64,000 bases of DNA from Phaeospirillum tilakii (GCF_042683125.1 NZ_JBHUIY010000011.1:41830-105829); one strand, 5' to 3'; numbered from the stretch's first letter, positions 30,839 through 40,672 are shown. The notes: generated by a model from the sequence alone, not told the origin. Numbers and translations: made by a program.

Positions 30839-32530
30839 TCAGGCCGATTTCACCCCGAGCAGGAATTCGTCCACCACCCGCTTGAGGTCGGTGCTCTGGC
30901 TCAGCAGCGAGCGCGAGGCGGTCAGCACCTGACGGGCGCCGCCGCCGGTCTGGGTCGCGGCGTCGCGCACCCCGGCGATGGTCGAGGACACTTCCTGGGT
31001 GCCCACCGCCGCCTGCTGGACGTTGCGGGCGATTTCGCTGGTGGCGGCCGACTGCTCCTCGACCGCCGAGGCGATGGTGGTCGCGATCTGGTTGATCTCC
31101 TCGATCCGGCCGACGATCGCGGTGATCGCCTGGACGGTGTTGTTGGTCGCGCCCTGCACCGCGCCGACCTGGGCGGCGATCTCCTCGGTCGCCCGCGCGG
31201 TCTGGTTGGCGAGGTGCTTGACCTCGCCCGCCACCACCGCGAAGCCCTTGCCCGCCTCGCCAGCCCGCGCCGCCTCGATCGTCGCGTTCAGGGCCAGCAG
31301 GTTGGTCTGGCTGGCGATGTCGTTGATCAGATCGACCACCGCGCTGATCCGGCTCGACGATTCGGCCAGACCCTGGACCAGGTCGGTGGTCTGGCGGGCC
31401 TGATCGGCGGTGGCGTGCGACAGCCGCGAGGATTGTTCCATCTGGCGGCCGATCTCGATGATCGAGGCCGACAATTGCTCGGCGGCGCTGGCGACGGTCT
31501 GGACGCTGGCCGAGGCCTGTTCGGTGGCGGCGGCCACCGCGGTGACCTGACGGTGGGTCTGTTCGGCATTGGCCGACAGCATCTGGGCGGTGGTTTCCAT
31601 CTCGTTGCAGGCCGACACCACCACCCCGATCACCGTGCCGACGCTGTGGTCGAAGCCCTGGGTCAGATGATCGACCGTCTGGGCGCGCCGTTCGCGCTCG
31701 GCGCGCTGGTGTTCCTGGTCGGCGCGCATCCGCTCGGCCTCGCGGGCGTTGTCGCGGAACACCTGGGCGGCGCGGGCGATGTCGCCGATCTCGTCGCGCC
31801 GCTCGGTGCCGTCGATGGCACAGGCGAGGTTGCCGGCGGTCAATTGCCGCAGCACCTCGATGATCCGCAAGATCGGCTCGACCAGACTGCGGCGCGAGAT
31901 CAGCAGGCCGATCACGATCCCGGCGACGACGCCGAGCCCCGTGCCGCCGATCATGGCGAAGCCCAGGGTCCGGGCCATCGCGTTGGCGTCGTCGGCCACC
32001 GCGGTGCCCTCCTTGTCGAACGCATCGACCAGGGTCCGCATCCGCTGCAACAGCGGGTTGGCCTGGGCCCGCGACGCCCGCACGATCTCATAGAGCGCCC
32101 GCTGGTCGGCATCGAGCTGGCGGTTGGTCTGTTCCATCGCGGCGGCTTCGGTCCGCCGCGCGCTGTCGAGATAGCTCGAGAACGCGCTGCGGAAGGAGTC
32201 GAGATCCTGGCGATAGGCGGGCGGTGCGCTCGACAGCAACTCATCGAGCCGCTTGACGGCCGAATCCGCCGCCTCGCGCATCACCTTCGACGCCTCGCCG
32301 GCTTCGACCGGGTTGGCCGCCATCCGGTATTCGGAGCGGTTGATCACCAGCAGGTCCTGATTGAGCCGGGCGCCGTCCTTGACCAGATCGCCATAGGCGT
32401 CGATCCGTCGGGCCGCCGCCGCCATCTGTTGCAGGCTGTAGAATCCCAGTACGCTGATCAGCACCATCACGGTGGACAGGACGAGGATGACGATTCCGAC
32501 TTTCTGGGAAATCCGCACATTCGCGAGCAT
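30839..32530 (-). CDS. Methyl-accepting chemotaxis protein
   Basis: The product has 563 residues. The first helix (VGIVILVLSTVMVLISVLGF) is followed by a periplasmic four-helix-bundle-type sensor of about 150 residues. The second helix (LGFAMIGGTGLGVVAGIVIGL), HAMP, and a long cytoplasmic signalling domain with the conserved hairpin EAARAGEAGKGFAVVAGEVK come next. The signalling tip confirms the MCP class. It detects an unknown ligand and controls CheA. The end abuts the island's right inverted repeat. The adjacent amino-acid transporter operon on the same strand may be coincidental. Confidence 0.93.
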   Translation of the reverse strand: MLANVRISQKVGIVILVLSTVMVLISVLGFYSLQQMAAAARRIDAYGDLVKDGARLNQDLLVINRSEYRMAANPVEAGEASKVMREAADSAVKRLDELLSSAPPAYRQDLDSFRSAFSSYLDSARRTEAAAMEQTNRQLDADQRALYEIVRASRAQANPLLQRMRTLVDAFDKEGTAVADDANAMARTLGFAMIGGTGLGVVAGIVIGLLISRRSLVEPILRIIEVLRQLTAGNLACAIDGTERRDEIGDIARAAQVFRDNAREAERMRADQEHQRAERERRAQTVDHLTQGFDHSVGTVIGVVVSACNEMETTAQMLSANAEQTHRQVTAVAAATEQASASVQTVASAAEQLSASIIEIGRQMEQSSRLSHATADQARQTTDLVQGLAESSSRISAVVDLINDIASQTNLLALNATIEAARAGEAGKGFAVVAGEVKHLANQTARATEEIAAQVGAVQGATNNTVQAITAIVGRIEEINQIATTIASAVEEQSAATSEIARNVQQAAVGTQEVSSTIAGVRDAATQTGGGARQVLTASRSLLSQSTDLKRVVDEFLLGVKSA

Positions 32531-32651
32531 GGGGCCTCCTGACCGGACCGGAGTGAGCTTGCGCGAACGTGGCTATTACCTATGGCATAGTCAAGGGTAG
32601 GTCGGGTCTTTTCCCGTCGGTTGCGGGCTTCGGCACGGGCCGGTGCCGCGA

Positions 32652-33446
32652 TCAGGCGCGGAGGATCCGGCCGAGGAAGCGGCGGGTGCGCTCCTCGCGC
32701 GGGTTGGTGAAGATCTCGTCGGGCCGGCCGACCTCCACCACCTGGCCGTCGGCCATGAACACCACCCGGTCGGCGACGGTGCGGGCGAAGCCCATCTCGT
32801 GGGTGACGCAGACCATCGTCATCCCCGCCTCGGCCAGTTCGACCATCACGTCGAGCACTTCCTGGATCATCTCGGGATCGAGCGCCGAGGTCGGCTCGTC
32901 GAACAGCATCACCCGGGGACGCAGGCAGAGGGCGCGGGCGATCGCCACCCGCTGCTGCTGGCCGCCCGACAATTGGCTCGGATATTTGCCGGCGAGGTCG
33001 GCGATCCGCACCCGGTCGAGATGGCCGAGCGCCAGCGCGGCGGCCTCGCGTTTCGGGGTGTGCTTGACCCAGATCGGGGCCAGGGTCAGGTTTTCCAGCA
33101 CGGTGAGGTGGGGGAACAGGTTGAAATGCTGGAACACCATCCCAACCTCGCGCCGCACCGCCTCGATCGCGCGCAGATCGTCGCCGACCTCGATGCCGTT
33201 GACCAGGATCCGGCCCGATTGGTGCCGCTCCAGCCGGTTGATGCAGCGGATCATGGTCGATTTGCCCGAGCCCGACGGCCCCGCCACCACCACCCGCTCC
33301 CCCCTTCCGACCGTGAGCGAGACGTCCTTCAGCGCCTGGAAGCCGCCATACCATTTGTTGACCTGCTCAAGGACGATGACCGGGGCATCCATCGGGGAGG
33401 GCTCCTGCTCAGGCGCGGCCGTGGCCGGAATCGAGGTGGCGTTCAA
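32652..33446 (-). CDS. aapP: General L-amino acid ABC transporter ATP-binding protein
   Basis: The product has 264 residues. Walker A (GPSGSGKST), the ABC signature LSGGQQQRVAIARAL, Walker B (VMLFDEPTSALDP) and the H-loop (CVTHEMGFA) are intact. It is the last gene of a four-gene operon and overlaps the preceding permease by 38 bp. It energises import of polar and other L-amino acids. An alternative start is the ATG at codon 19 (MDAPVIVLEQVNKWYGG), which may be the real one since the first 18 residues are Pro-rich and poorly conserved. Confidence 0.93.
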   Translation of the reverse strand: MNATSIPATAAPEQEPSPMDAPVIVLEQVNKWYGGFQALKDVSLTVGRGERVVVAGPSGSGKSTMIRCINRLERHQSGRILVNGIEVGDDLRAIEAVRREVGMVFQHFNLFPHLTVLENLTLAPIWVKHTPKREAAALALGHLDRVRIADLAGKYPSQLSGGQQQRVAIARALCLRPRVMLFDEPTSALDPEMIQEVLDVMVELAEAGMTMVCVTHEMGFARTVADRVVFMADGQVVEVGRPDEIFTNPREERTRRFLGRILRA

Positions 33447-34467
33447 GGAACAGGCTGTAGCGCGACATCAGCAGGGTGAACAGGAAATAGAGCAGCGCCG
33501 CCACCAGATAGCCCTCGACGAAGAACGGCCGCCATTGCGGCTCGGCCAGGGCCAGCCGGGTGCTGCCGAGCAGGTCGTACAGCCCGATCACGATCACCAG
33601 CGAGGTGTCCTTGACGGTGGTGATGAACTGGCCGACCAGCGCCGGAATCGCCATCCGCAGCGCCTGGGGCAGCACCACCAGCCCGGTCTTGCGCCAATAG
33701 CCGAGCCCGAGCGCGTCGGCCGCCTCGATCTGGCCGGCCGGCACTGCCTGCAACCCGCCCCGCACCGCCTCGGCCAGATAGGCGGCGGTGAACAGCACGA
33801 TCCCGGCCTCGGCCCGCAGCAGCTTGTCGACGCTGACCCCCTCGGGCAGGAACAGCGGGAACATCACCGAGGCCATGAACAGCACGCTGATCAGCGGCAC
33901 GCCGCGCCACAGCTCGATATAGACCACGCAGCAGGCCCGCACCGCCGGCAGGGTCGATCGCCGCCCCAGCGCCAGCAGCACCGCCAGCGGAAAGGCCAGC
34001 CCCAGCCCGGCGAAGGACAGCGCCAGCGTCAGCGGCAGCCCGCCCCAGCGTTCATGCGACACGAACGGCAGGCCGAACAGCCCGCCCCACATCAGCCAGG
34101 CCAGCGCCGCCCCGCCCAGGCCCCACGCCAGCGCCAGCCAGCGCCGCCAGTGGGCGGGCCGTGCGCTCAGCAGCAGCAGCCCGACCAGCCCGGCCACCGC
34201 CAGGGTCGGCCGCCATTGCTGGTCGTAGGGATAGAGTCCGAACAGGATCACCCGGTATTTCTCGGCGACGAAGCCCCAGCAGGCGCCGCCGGCGGCGCGG
34301 CAGGCGGCCGGGTCGGGCGCGAGGCAGGCGTCGAGCACCGCCCAGCGCAGCAGCGGCGGCAGCACCGCCAGCAGCAGCCCCGCCGCCGCCACGGTCAAGG
34401 CGAGGTTGAGCGGGCTGGAAAACAGGGCGCGCCGGATCCGCGCCGCCAGCGGGGCGTCGTGCGTCAT
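33409..34467 (-). CDS. aapM: General L-amino acid ABC transporter permease AapM
   Basis: The product has 352 residues. Several membrane helices and a large periplasmic segment with Cys residues (ACLAPDPAACRAAGGACWG) precede the conserved permease domain. The EAA-type cytoplasmic loop (GQIEAADALGLGYWRKTGLVVLPQALR) is present in the C-terminal half. It pairs with AapQ as a heterodimeric channel. ATG 34467 overlaps the aapQ stop by 4 bp. Confidence 0.92.
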   Translation of the reverse strand: MTHDAPLAARIRRALFSSPLNLALTVAAAGLLLAVLPPLLRWAVLDACLAPDPAACRAAGGACWGFVAEKYRVILFGLYPYDQQWRPTLAVAGLVGLLLLSARPAHWRRWLALAWGLGGAALAWLMWGGLFGLPFVSHERWGGLPLTLALSFAGLGLAFPLAVLLALGRRSTLPAVRACCVVYIELWRGVPLISVLFMASVMFPLFLPEGVSVDKLLRAEAGIVLFTAAYLAEAVRGGLQAVPAGQIEAADALGLGYWRKTGLVVLPQALRMAIPALVGQFITTVKDTSLVIVIGLYDLLGSTRLALAEPQWRPFFVEGYLVAALLYFLFTLLMSRYSLFLERHLDSGHGRA

Positions 34468-35636
34468 GGCCGGCCGCCCCGCAGCGCCACCCGGGCGTTG
34501 AACCGGTTCATCGCCAGCGACAGGCCGAGGCTGAGGGTCAGATAGACCGCCATCAGGATCGCCACGCCTTCGACCGCCTGTCCGGTCTGGTTGATCGCGG
34601 TGTTGCCGACGCTGACCAGATCGGGATAGCCGATCGCCACCGCCAGGGTCGAGTTCTTGGTCAGGTTGAGATACTGGCTGGTCAGCGGCGGCACCACCAC
34701 CCGCAGCGCCTGGGGCAGCACCACCAGCCGCAGCACCCGGCCGCGCGACAGGCCGAGCGCCAGCGCCGCCTCGGTCTGGCCCGGCGGCACCGCCAGGATG
34801 CCGCCGCGCACGATCTCGGCGACGAAGGCGGCGGTGTAGACGGTCAGGCCGAACAGCAGGGCGGCGAATTCCGGGGTCAGCGTCACCCCGCCGGTGAAGT
34901 TGAAGCCGGCGAGGCGGGGCCGCTCCAGCGGCAGCTCGGCCCCGGCGGCGAGGAAGGCGGCCAGCGGCAGCCCGATCAGCAGGGCGGCGGCCAGCCGGAA
35001 GGTCGGCAACTGGCGGCCGCTCCTGGCGCGGATCCGCCGCGCCGCCCAGGCCAGCGCCATCACCGCCAGCGCCGCCGCCGCCACGGCGAGGCACAGCGCC
35101 GGGGTCGCCCCCGCCCACAGCGGCACCGGCAGCTTGAGGCCCCGGTTGGACAGGAACACGCTGTCGAACAGGGCGAGCGCCTGACGCGGCGCCGGCAGGC
35201 CCTCGGTGATCAGGGCGTACCACAGCAGCAATTGCAGCAGCAGCGGCACGTTGCGGACCGCCTCGACATAGCCGCCGGCCAGGGCGCGCACCAGCGGATT
35301 GGGCGACAGCCGGGCGGCGCCGATCAGGCCGCCCAGCAGGGTGCAGAACAGGATGCCGAGCGCCGACACCTCAAGGGTGTTGAGCAGCCCGACCACGAAG
35401 GCGCGCAGATAGGAATCGGCGGCGGAATAGGGGATCAGATGCTCGCCGATGCCGAACGCCGCTTCCTGGCCGAGGAAGGCGAAGCCGGTGGCGATGTGGC
35501 GGGCCTCGAGGTTGGCGAGGGTGTTGGCGATCAGGAACCAGGCCAGCCCGCCGAGGCCGGCCAGCAGCGCGGCCTGATAGAACAGGGCGCGGCCGCGCGC
35601 GTCGTTCCACCAGCGCGGGGCGGGGGGGCGCTCCAT
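34464..35636 (-). CDS. aapQ: General L-amino acid ABC transporter permease AapQ
   Basis: The product has 390 residues and about eight membrane helices. The AapQ-type start (LFYQAALLAGLGGLAWFLIAN) and the large cytoplasmic insertion common to AapQ are visible. The EAA loop (GQTEAALALGLSRGRVLRLV) is in the C-terminal half. It forms the transmembrane channel with AapM. It is separated by 10 bp from aapJ upstream and overlaps aapM downstream. Confidence 0.92.
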   Translation of the reverse strand: MERPPAPRWWNDARGRALFYQAALLAGLGGLAWFLIANTLANLEARHIATGFAFLGQEAAFGIGEHLIPYSAADSYLRAFVVGLLNTLEVSALGILFCTLLGGLIGAARLSPNPLVRALAGGYVEAVRNVPLLLQLLLWYALITEGLPAPRQALALFDSVFLSNRGLKLPVPLWAGATPALCLAVAAAALAVMALAWAARRIRARSGRQLPTFRLAAALLIGLPLAAFLAAGAELPLERPRLAGFNFTGGVTLTPEFAALLFGLTVYTAAFVAEIVRGGILAVPPGQTEAALALGLSRGRVLRLVVLPQALRVVVPPLTSQYLNLTKNSTLAVAIGYPDLVSVGNTAINQTGQAVEGVAILMAVYLTLSLGLSLAMNRFNARVALRGGRP

Positions 35637-35646
35637 CCCGCCGCCG

Positions 35647-36666
35647 TCAGCGGATCGGCAGCGGGTACATCAGCCCGCCCTGACTCCACAGCGCGTTGAG
35701 GCCGCGTTCGAGCTTCAGCTTCGAGCCGGCGCCGAGATTGCGCTCGTAGCTTTCGCCGTAATTGCCGACCTGCTTGATGATGGCGTAGGCCCATTTGTCG
35801 TCGAGACCGAGGGCGCGGCCGGGGCCGGGGGTGACGCCGAGCAGGCGCTGGACGTTGGGATCGGGGCTGCGGGTCATCTGATCGACATTGGCCGAGGTGA
35901 TCCCCAGTTCCTCCGCCGCCAGCATCGCCTGGAACACCCATTTGACCAGATTGAACCATTGGTCGTCGCCCTGGCGCACCGCGATCGCCAGCGGTTCCTT
36001 GGAAATGCGCTCGGGCAGGATGTCGTAGCCGGCCGGGTCGGGGGTCTGGTTGGCCCGCACCGCCGCCAGCTGCGAGGCGTCGGAGGTGAAGGCGTCGCAG
36101 CGGCCGGCGACGAAGGCGGCGGCGGCGGAGTCGAAGCTCTCGATGGTGACCGGCTTCAGCTCGATCCGGTTGGCGCGGGCGAAATCGGCCAGATTGAGTT
36201 CCGAGGTGGTGCCGGTCTGGACGCAGACGGTGGCGCCGTTGAGATCGCGCGCGCTCTTGACCCCAAGCTTTTTCGCCACCAGGAAGCCCTGGCCGTCATA
36301 GAAATCGATCCCGGCGAACAGCAGCCCGTTCGAGCCCTCGCGGGTCAGCGTCCAGGTGGTGTTGCGCGGCAGCAGGTCGATCTCGCCGGCCTGGAGCGAG
36401 GTCAGCCGCTGCTGGGCCGACAGCGGGACGTAGCGGACCCGGCCCGCATCGCCGAACACCGCCGCCGCGACGGCGCGGCAGACGTCGATGTCGAGCCCGC
36501 GCCAGACCCCCTTCTCGTCGGGGGCGCCGAACCCGCCCAGCCCGGTATGGGCGCCGCAGACCAGCTGGCCGCGCTTCTTGACGGTGTCGAGGGTCTGGCC
36601 GGCCAGCGCCGGGGCGGTGACCGCCAGGCCGAGCAGGGCGGCGATGGCGAGAGTCCAGGCCTTCAT
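35647..36666 (-). CDS. aapJ: General L-amino acid periplasmic binding protein AapJ
   Basis: The product has 339 residues with a signal peptide cleaved after ALAG (about residue 23). The solute-binding fold of family 3 is clear: KKRGQLVCGAHTGLGGFGA, GLDIDVCRAVAAAVFGD, LLPRNTTWTLTREGSNG, and FTSDASQLAAVR. It captures a broad range of L-amino acids and delivers them to AapQMP. As first gene of aapJQMP, its own promoter should lie in 36667-36795, where I see no clear operator. Confidence 0.95.
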   Translation of the reverse strand: MKAWTLAIAALLGLAVTAPALAGQTLDTVKKRGQLVCGAHTGLGGFGAPDEKGVWRGLDIDVCRAVAAAVFGDAGRVRYVPLSAQQRLTSLQAGEIDLLPRNTTWTLTREGSNGLLFAGIDFYDGQGFLVAKKLGVKSARDLNGATVCVQTGTTSELNLADFARANRIELKPVTIESFDSAAAAFVAGRCDAFTSDASQLAAVRANQTPDPAGYDILPERISKEPLAIAVRQGDDQWFNLVKWVFQAMLAAEELGITSANVDQMTRSPDPNVQRLLGVTPGPGRALGLDDKWAYAIIKQVGNYGESYERNLGAGSKLKLERGLNALWSQGGLMYPLPIR

Positions 36667-36795
36667 CGTGACGTTCCTTCCCCCAGCCCGGGCGGGCGGA
36701 TCCCCTCCGGCGACGCACGCATGATGACGGCGCCGGCCGCCGCTGACAAGATTGGCGCGCCTTCGGCCGGTCCGGTGCGACCGCTCGGTGCGGTT

Positions 36796-37122
36796 CTAGC
36801 GACGCGGGGGCGCGAGCAGGGTGAGCAGGGATTCGGTCACCGCCGCGGCGGTGGTGGCGGCGGCGCGCGAGGCGAGCAGCGCCGGCAGATCGGCGCCGGG
36901 GGCGGGGCCGACCGACCCGGCCGCCGGGCCGGGCTGAAGGCGGGGGGCGCCATCGGGGGCGAAGGCGACGGTCCGGGTGCGGCCGTCGAGGGTCAGCGCC
37001 ATCGTCCGGCCGGGCAGGGCCGGGGCAAGCGGGCCGGCGGCCGGCGGGGCGTCCTGGCGGCCCCGCCCGTCTTCCGCCCGGGCCGGCAGGACGGCGCCGG
37101 GGAACGGTATCGCGGCCGACAT
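36796..37122 (-). CDS. Hypothetical protein downstream of fliK
   Basis: The product has 108 residues, rich in Ala, Pro, Arg and Gly, with a beta-like TMALTLDGRTRTVAFAPDG stretch and a helical end. There is no signal peptide or motif I recognise. It begins 7 bp after the fliK stop and probably belongs to the same transcript. The ATG at 37122 lacks a clear ribosome-binding site and may depend on coupling. A flagellar role is suggested only by position. Confidence 0.5.
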   Translation of the reverse strand: MSAAIPFPGAVLPARAEDGRGRQDAPPAAGPLAPALPGRTMALTLDGRTRTVAFAPDGAPRLQPGPAAGSVGPAPGADLPALLASRAAATTAAAVTESLLTLLAPPRR

Positions 37123-37129
37123 GGCCGGC

Positions 37130-38824
37130 CTAGACCGAGATGTCGACGCCGCCATCGGCGGACGCGGGGGTGGACAGCGCCGACAGGGCGGCGGCGAGGG
37201 CTGGATCGCCGCCATAGCCGCCGGATTCGCGTCCGCGCGGCTGGCCCTGACCCTGGTTCTGGCCCTGGCCGGCCGAGGCGTCGCGGTTGGCGGCCTGCTG
37301 CTGCTGCGACTGGGCGTCGCCGCGCAGGTTGAAGCTGGTGGTCGAGGAATCCGGCTTGAGGCCGGCATCCTGCAACGCCTTTTCCAGGCCGCGCTGGTCG
37401 TTCTGCAACATCGCCAGGGTTTCCCGCTTGTCGGCGGTGACGGTGGCGGTGACCTTGCCGTCGCTGGCCACCTCGAGCTTGATCTCGATCTTGCCGAGTT
37501 CGACCGGCTTCAACTGGATCTTGACGGTGTCGAGCCCGTCCTTGACCGCCTTGTCGATGTGGACGCTGATCTGCTCCAGCACCTGGGCCGGCAGGGTGCG
37601 CGGGGTGGTGGCGGTCGCGGTGGCCGGGGCGGCGGCCTGGGCGCGGCCCGGGTTGGCCAGCGGGGCCACCGCCGACAGGCCGGTGACCGGATTGGCCGGG
37701 GCGGTCTTGTCGGCGATGCCGGTGGCTTTGCTCTGGGCGGCCAGCAGGGCGGAGAAGCTGTCGCCGCTCTCGGCGGCGTGGGCGGCCTCGCCCTCGGACG
37801 CGGCGGCCGAGGCCTGCGCCAGGGCGGCGGCGGTGCCGCCATTGGCCGTCTGGCCGCCCTGGCCGCCGGAGGCGCCGGCATTCTGGTTCCCCTGGCCCTG
37901 GGCGGCGGCGGGATCGGCCTTCGCCACCGTTCCGGCGGCGGGCGGCGTCAGGCCGGGGGAAGGGGCGGTGCCGTCATCCTGGACCGCGATCGCCACGCCG
38001 GCGCCGGTCCCGGCCAGACGGGCGGCGAGATCGCTGCTCTGGGCCTGGCGGGGATCGGTGGCGTTGCCGCCGGCGGTCTGGGCCGCCTGCTGGGCCTGCT
38101 GCTGCGCCGTCTGTTCGGTCTGGGCGTCGAGCTGGGCCTGGGATTGCGCCGGCGCCTGCCCCTGGGGCTGGGCCGCGCCGCCCTGGCCCGGACCCGGCTG
38201 GGCCGGGCTGGCCGGGGTGGTGGCGACCGCCGGACTGGCCGGCGTGCCGGCGGCGGCATCGCCCGGGGCGGCGGCGGCCGGGACCACTACCTCCGGCGTC
38301 ACCAGCGCCAGCGGCTGGCCCGTCTGGTCGGTGTCGTCCTTGTCCTGGTCCTGCCGGTCCTCGTCGTCGTGCCGCGCCACCGGGGCGGGGGCATCGTCGC
38401 GCGAGGCGGCGTCGGCGCGCTCGCTGGCGGCGCTGTCGTCGCTGGCGGCGCGGTCATCCTGGTCGCGGCGGACGCGGGGCGCGTCGTCGTCGCGGCGGGC
38501 GCGGGCGGCGCTGGTTGCCAGCGCGGTGGCGGTGCGGTCGGAGGCGGCGGTGGCCGTCGCCTGGGCCGAGGCGGCGGTGTCCTGGGTCTGGGCGCGCGAG
38601 GCGGCGGCGGCGGTGTCGCGGGCCTCGTCGGCGGCGGCGAGCTGGCCGGTCAGGCCCGATACCGCCGAGGCGATCGCGCCCTGGCCGGAATAACGCTGCG
38701 CCGATTGACGCACCAGGGCGAGGAAGGCCGCGCCGGACAGGCCCCCGCTCGTGGCCGATCCCGCCGGGGCGGTCTGGCTCGCGGCATCGTTGGCCGTCTG
38801 CTGGCGAATCGCTTGAACGGTCAT
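37130..38824 (-). CDS. fliK: Flagellar hook-length control protein
   Basis: The product has 564 residues. The first about 430 residues are low-complexity (Ala, Gln, Asp, Arg and Gly-rich), typical of the FliK ruler region. The C-terminal Flg_hook domain is well conserved: LKPVELGKIEIKLEV, VTADKRETLAMLQND, LEKALQDAGLKP. It measures hook length during flagellar export and switches substrate specificity at FlhB. The ATG at 38824 is inferred from where sensible sequence begins. Other flagellar genes are not in the window. Confidence 0.9.
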   Translation of the reverse strand: MTVQAIRQQTANDAASQTAPAGSATSGGLSGAAFLALVRQSAQRYSGQGAIASAVSGLTGQLAAADEARDTAAAASRAQTQDTAASAQATATAASDRTATALATSAARARRDDDAPRVRRDQDDRAASDDSAASERADAASRDDAPAPVARHDDEDRQDQDKDDTDQTGQPLALVTPEVVVPAAAAPGDAAAGTPASPAVATTPASPAQPGPGQGGAAQPQGQAPAQSQAQLDAQTEQTAQQQAQQAAQTAGGNATDPRQAQSSDLAARLAGTGAGVAIAVQDDGTAPSPGLTPPAAGTVAKADPAAAQGQGNQNAGASGGQGGQTANGGTAAALAQASAAASEGEAAHAAESGDSFSALLAAQSKATGIADKTAPANPVTGLSAVAPLANPGRAQAAAPATATATTPRTLPAQVLEQISVHIDKAVKDGLDTVKIQLKPVELGKIEIKLEVASDGKVTATVTADKRETLAMLQNDQRGLEKALQDAGLKPDSSTTSFNLRGDAQSQQQQAANRDASAGQGQNQGQGQPRGRESGGYGGDPALAAALSALSTPASADGGVDISV

Positions 38825-38976
38825 GGCTTCGTCCCCGCACATAGGATCCCGGCGAGGGAAACGCAAAAGCCGGGCCACCGGGCGAACCGAGCCGGCGCGC
38901 GGCTCCGGCGGCGGCGGCCGGCGCGGCGGCCGGGAAAAAACTGCCGGGAGGCGGAAAAGGCTGCCGACCGCCGGGG

Positions 38977-39714
38977 TCAGTCGGTGGCGATCACGTCCGC
39001 CCCGGCCGCGGCGGCGAGGGCGCGGATCTCGGCGGCGATGCGGTCGAGCGCGGCGGCGTCGCGGCCGCGCGCCACCACCGCCACCCGGGGACCCTCGGCG
39101 CCGAAGCTGGGATAGGAGCCGATCTCGCTGTCGGGATGGGCGTCCTGGAGGGCGGCGAGGCGCTCGGCGATGTCGCCCTCGCGCACCGCCAGCGTCACCG
39201 CGCGCGACAGCAGCGGCGGCCCGGCGCGCAATTCGTCCCGCAGCGTCTCGAACATCGCCTGGAGCACGCTCGGCACCCCGGCCAGCACGAAGACGTTGCC
39301 GAGGCGGAAGCCGGGGGCCTGGCTGAGCGGATTGTCGATCAGACGGGCGCCGGCGGGGATCTCGGCCATCTTCAGCCGGGCCGGGTTGAGCGCCTCGGCG
39401 CCGTGGCGGGCGGCGAGGCGGCGCACCGCCTCGGCGTTGCGTTCGAGCCGGACCCCGAACGCCGCCGCCACCGCCGCCGAGGTGATGTCGTCATGGGTCG
39501 GGCCGATGCCGCCGCTGGTGAAGACATAGCCGTAGCGGTGACGCAGCGCGTCGAGCCCGGCGACGATCGCCGCCGGCTCGTCGCGGACGATGCGGACCTC
39601 GGCCACCGGCACCCCCAGCGCGGCGAGCTGGGTGGCGAGATAGGGCACGTTGACGTCGTGGGTGCGGCCGGACAGGATTTCGTTGCCGATCACCAGAATC
39701 GCCGCGTCGGTCAT
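38977..39714 (-). CDS. CinA N-terminal/MoaB-like molybdopterin-binding domain protein
   Basis: The product has 245 residues: the competence/damage-inducible CinA N-terminal domain without the C-terminal pyridine-nucleotide deamidase part. It has AAILVIGNEILSGRTHDVN, TSGGIGPTHDDITSAAVA, and NPLSQAPGF with VFVLAGVPSVL. This stand-alone form is common in alphaproteobacteria. The domain resembles the molybdopterin-binding fold; ADP-ribose pyrophosphatase activity is known for some CinA proteins. ATG 39714 has a clear GGAGG site. Confidence 0.9.
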   Translation of the reverse strand: MTDAAILVIGNEILSGRTHDVNVPYLATQLAALGVPVAEVRIVRDEPAAIVAGLDALRHRYGYVFTSGGIGPTHDDITSAAVAAAFGVRLERNAEAVRRLAARHGAEALNPARLKMAEIPAGARLIDNPLSQAPGFRLGNVFVLAGVPSVLQAMFETLRDELRAGPPLLSRAVTLAVREGDIAERLAALQDAHPDSEIGSYPSFGAEGPRVAVVARGRDAAALDRIAAEIRALAAAAGADVIATD

Positions 39715-39796
39715 CGCCGGTCCTCCGTTGCTTCGGCCGATCATACCCGCCGGGGGGAAATTGACAACGCCGGGGCGGGAAAAGCGGAAAACCCCT

Positions 39797-39843
39797 GGGA
39801 TCCAAGGGCCTTGCGGCCCTTGGCGGGTGTGGGCGGCGCCCAC
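39797..39843. repeat. Family-1 palindromic repeat
   Basis: A single copy of the family-1 unit lies between the alpha/beta hydrolase 3' end and the CinA-type gene. The stem CCAAGGGCC-TTGC-GGCCCTTGG is followed by a GTGGGCGGCGCCCAC hairpin. It is in the usual place for a transcription terminator of the hydrolase gene. Confidence 0.8.
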
Positions 39844-39855
39844 GTTTTTTTCCTG

Positions 39856-40653
39856 TCAGCCCTCTCCCCGCAGGAAGCCGCGCAGCAGGGCCGCCACCTC
39901 GCCCGGCCGTTCCAGCAGGCCGAGATGACCGGTGTCGAGCTCGGCATGGCGGGCGCCGGGAATCGCCGCCGCCACGGCGCGGGCCTGTTCGGCCGGCACC
40001 ATGTGGTCGAGCCGCTGCCCCACCACCAGGGTCGGGCAGACGATCCGCGCCGCCGCCGCCGTGACGTCGAGGACCAGATCAAGCTCGACCTGCCGCGCCA
40101 TCCCCTCCCAATCGTTGCCGTCGCGGATCAGCCCGAGCAGGTCGTCGAGCCCCGCCGCGCCGAGCTGGCTGACGAAGGCCGGGCTGAAGCCGGTCAGCAC
40201 GATCAGCCGGGCCAGGGTGGCGCGGTCGCGCCCGATCAGGTCGCGCCACAGCCGGAATTCAAGCTGGAGACGCGGATCGGAAGCCGACAGCAGCGGCCCG
40301 AGCAGCACCAGCCGCCGCACCAGATCCGGCCGGTCGGCGGCGATCGTCGCCGCCACCGCCGCCCCGAGCGAGAAGCCGACCAGATCGAACGGCACCGCCC
40401 CCGCCGCCTCGGCCGCCGCCACCACCTGGGCGGCGAGGCCGGCGACCGTCAGCGGGCCGCCGCCGTCGCGGGTCTGGCCCGAGCCGGCGTAATCCGGCCG
40501 CACCACCGTCCAGTCCCGCGCCAGATCGGGGGTCAGCGCCGCCCAGTTGGTTTCGCCGTCGGCCCCGGTGCCATGCACCAGCACCAGCCCCGGCCCGCGC
40601 CCGTCGACCCGGTAGGCGATGCTGACCCCGTCCCGCTCGACCCGTGCGATCAT
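39856..40653 (-). CDS. Alpha/beta-hydrolase fold protein
   Basis: The product has 265 residues. The oxyanion-hole sequence LVHGTGADGETNW, nucleophile elbow VGFSLGAAVA (Ser in GFSLG), and a late Asp/His pair (GQRLDHMVP, ELDTGHLGLLE) form a complete catalytic set. The family includes many esterases, lactonases and enol-lactone hydrolases, so the substrate cannot be assigned. It precedes no obvious pathway partner. It follows the GNAT-NUDIX gene on the same strand with 19 bp between them and may be cotranscribed with it. Confidence 0.88.
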   Translation of the reverse strand: MIARVERDGVSIAYRVDGRGPGLVLVHGTGADGETNWAALTPDLARDWTVVRPDYAGSGQTRDGGGPLTVAGLAAQVVAAAEAAGAVPFDLVGFSLGAAVAATIAADRPDLVRRLVLLGPLLSASDPRLQLEFRLWRDLIGRDRATLARLIVLTGFSPAFVSQLGAAGLDDLLGLIRDGNDWEGMARQVELDLVLDVTAAAARIVCPTLVVGQRLDHMVPAEQARAVAAAIPGARHAELDTGHLGLLERPGEVAALLRGFLRGEG

Positions 40654-40672
40654 CGCTCCCTCCCGTAGCGGT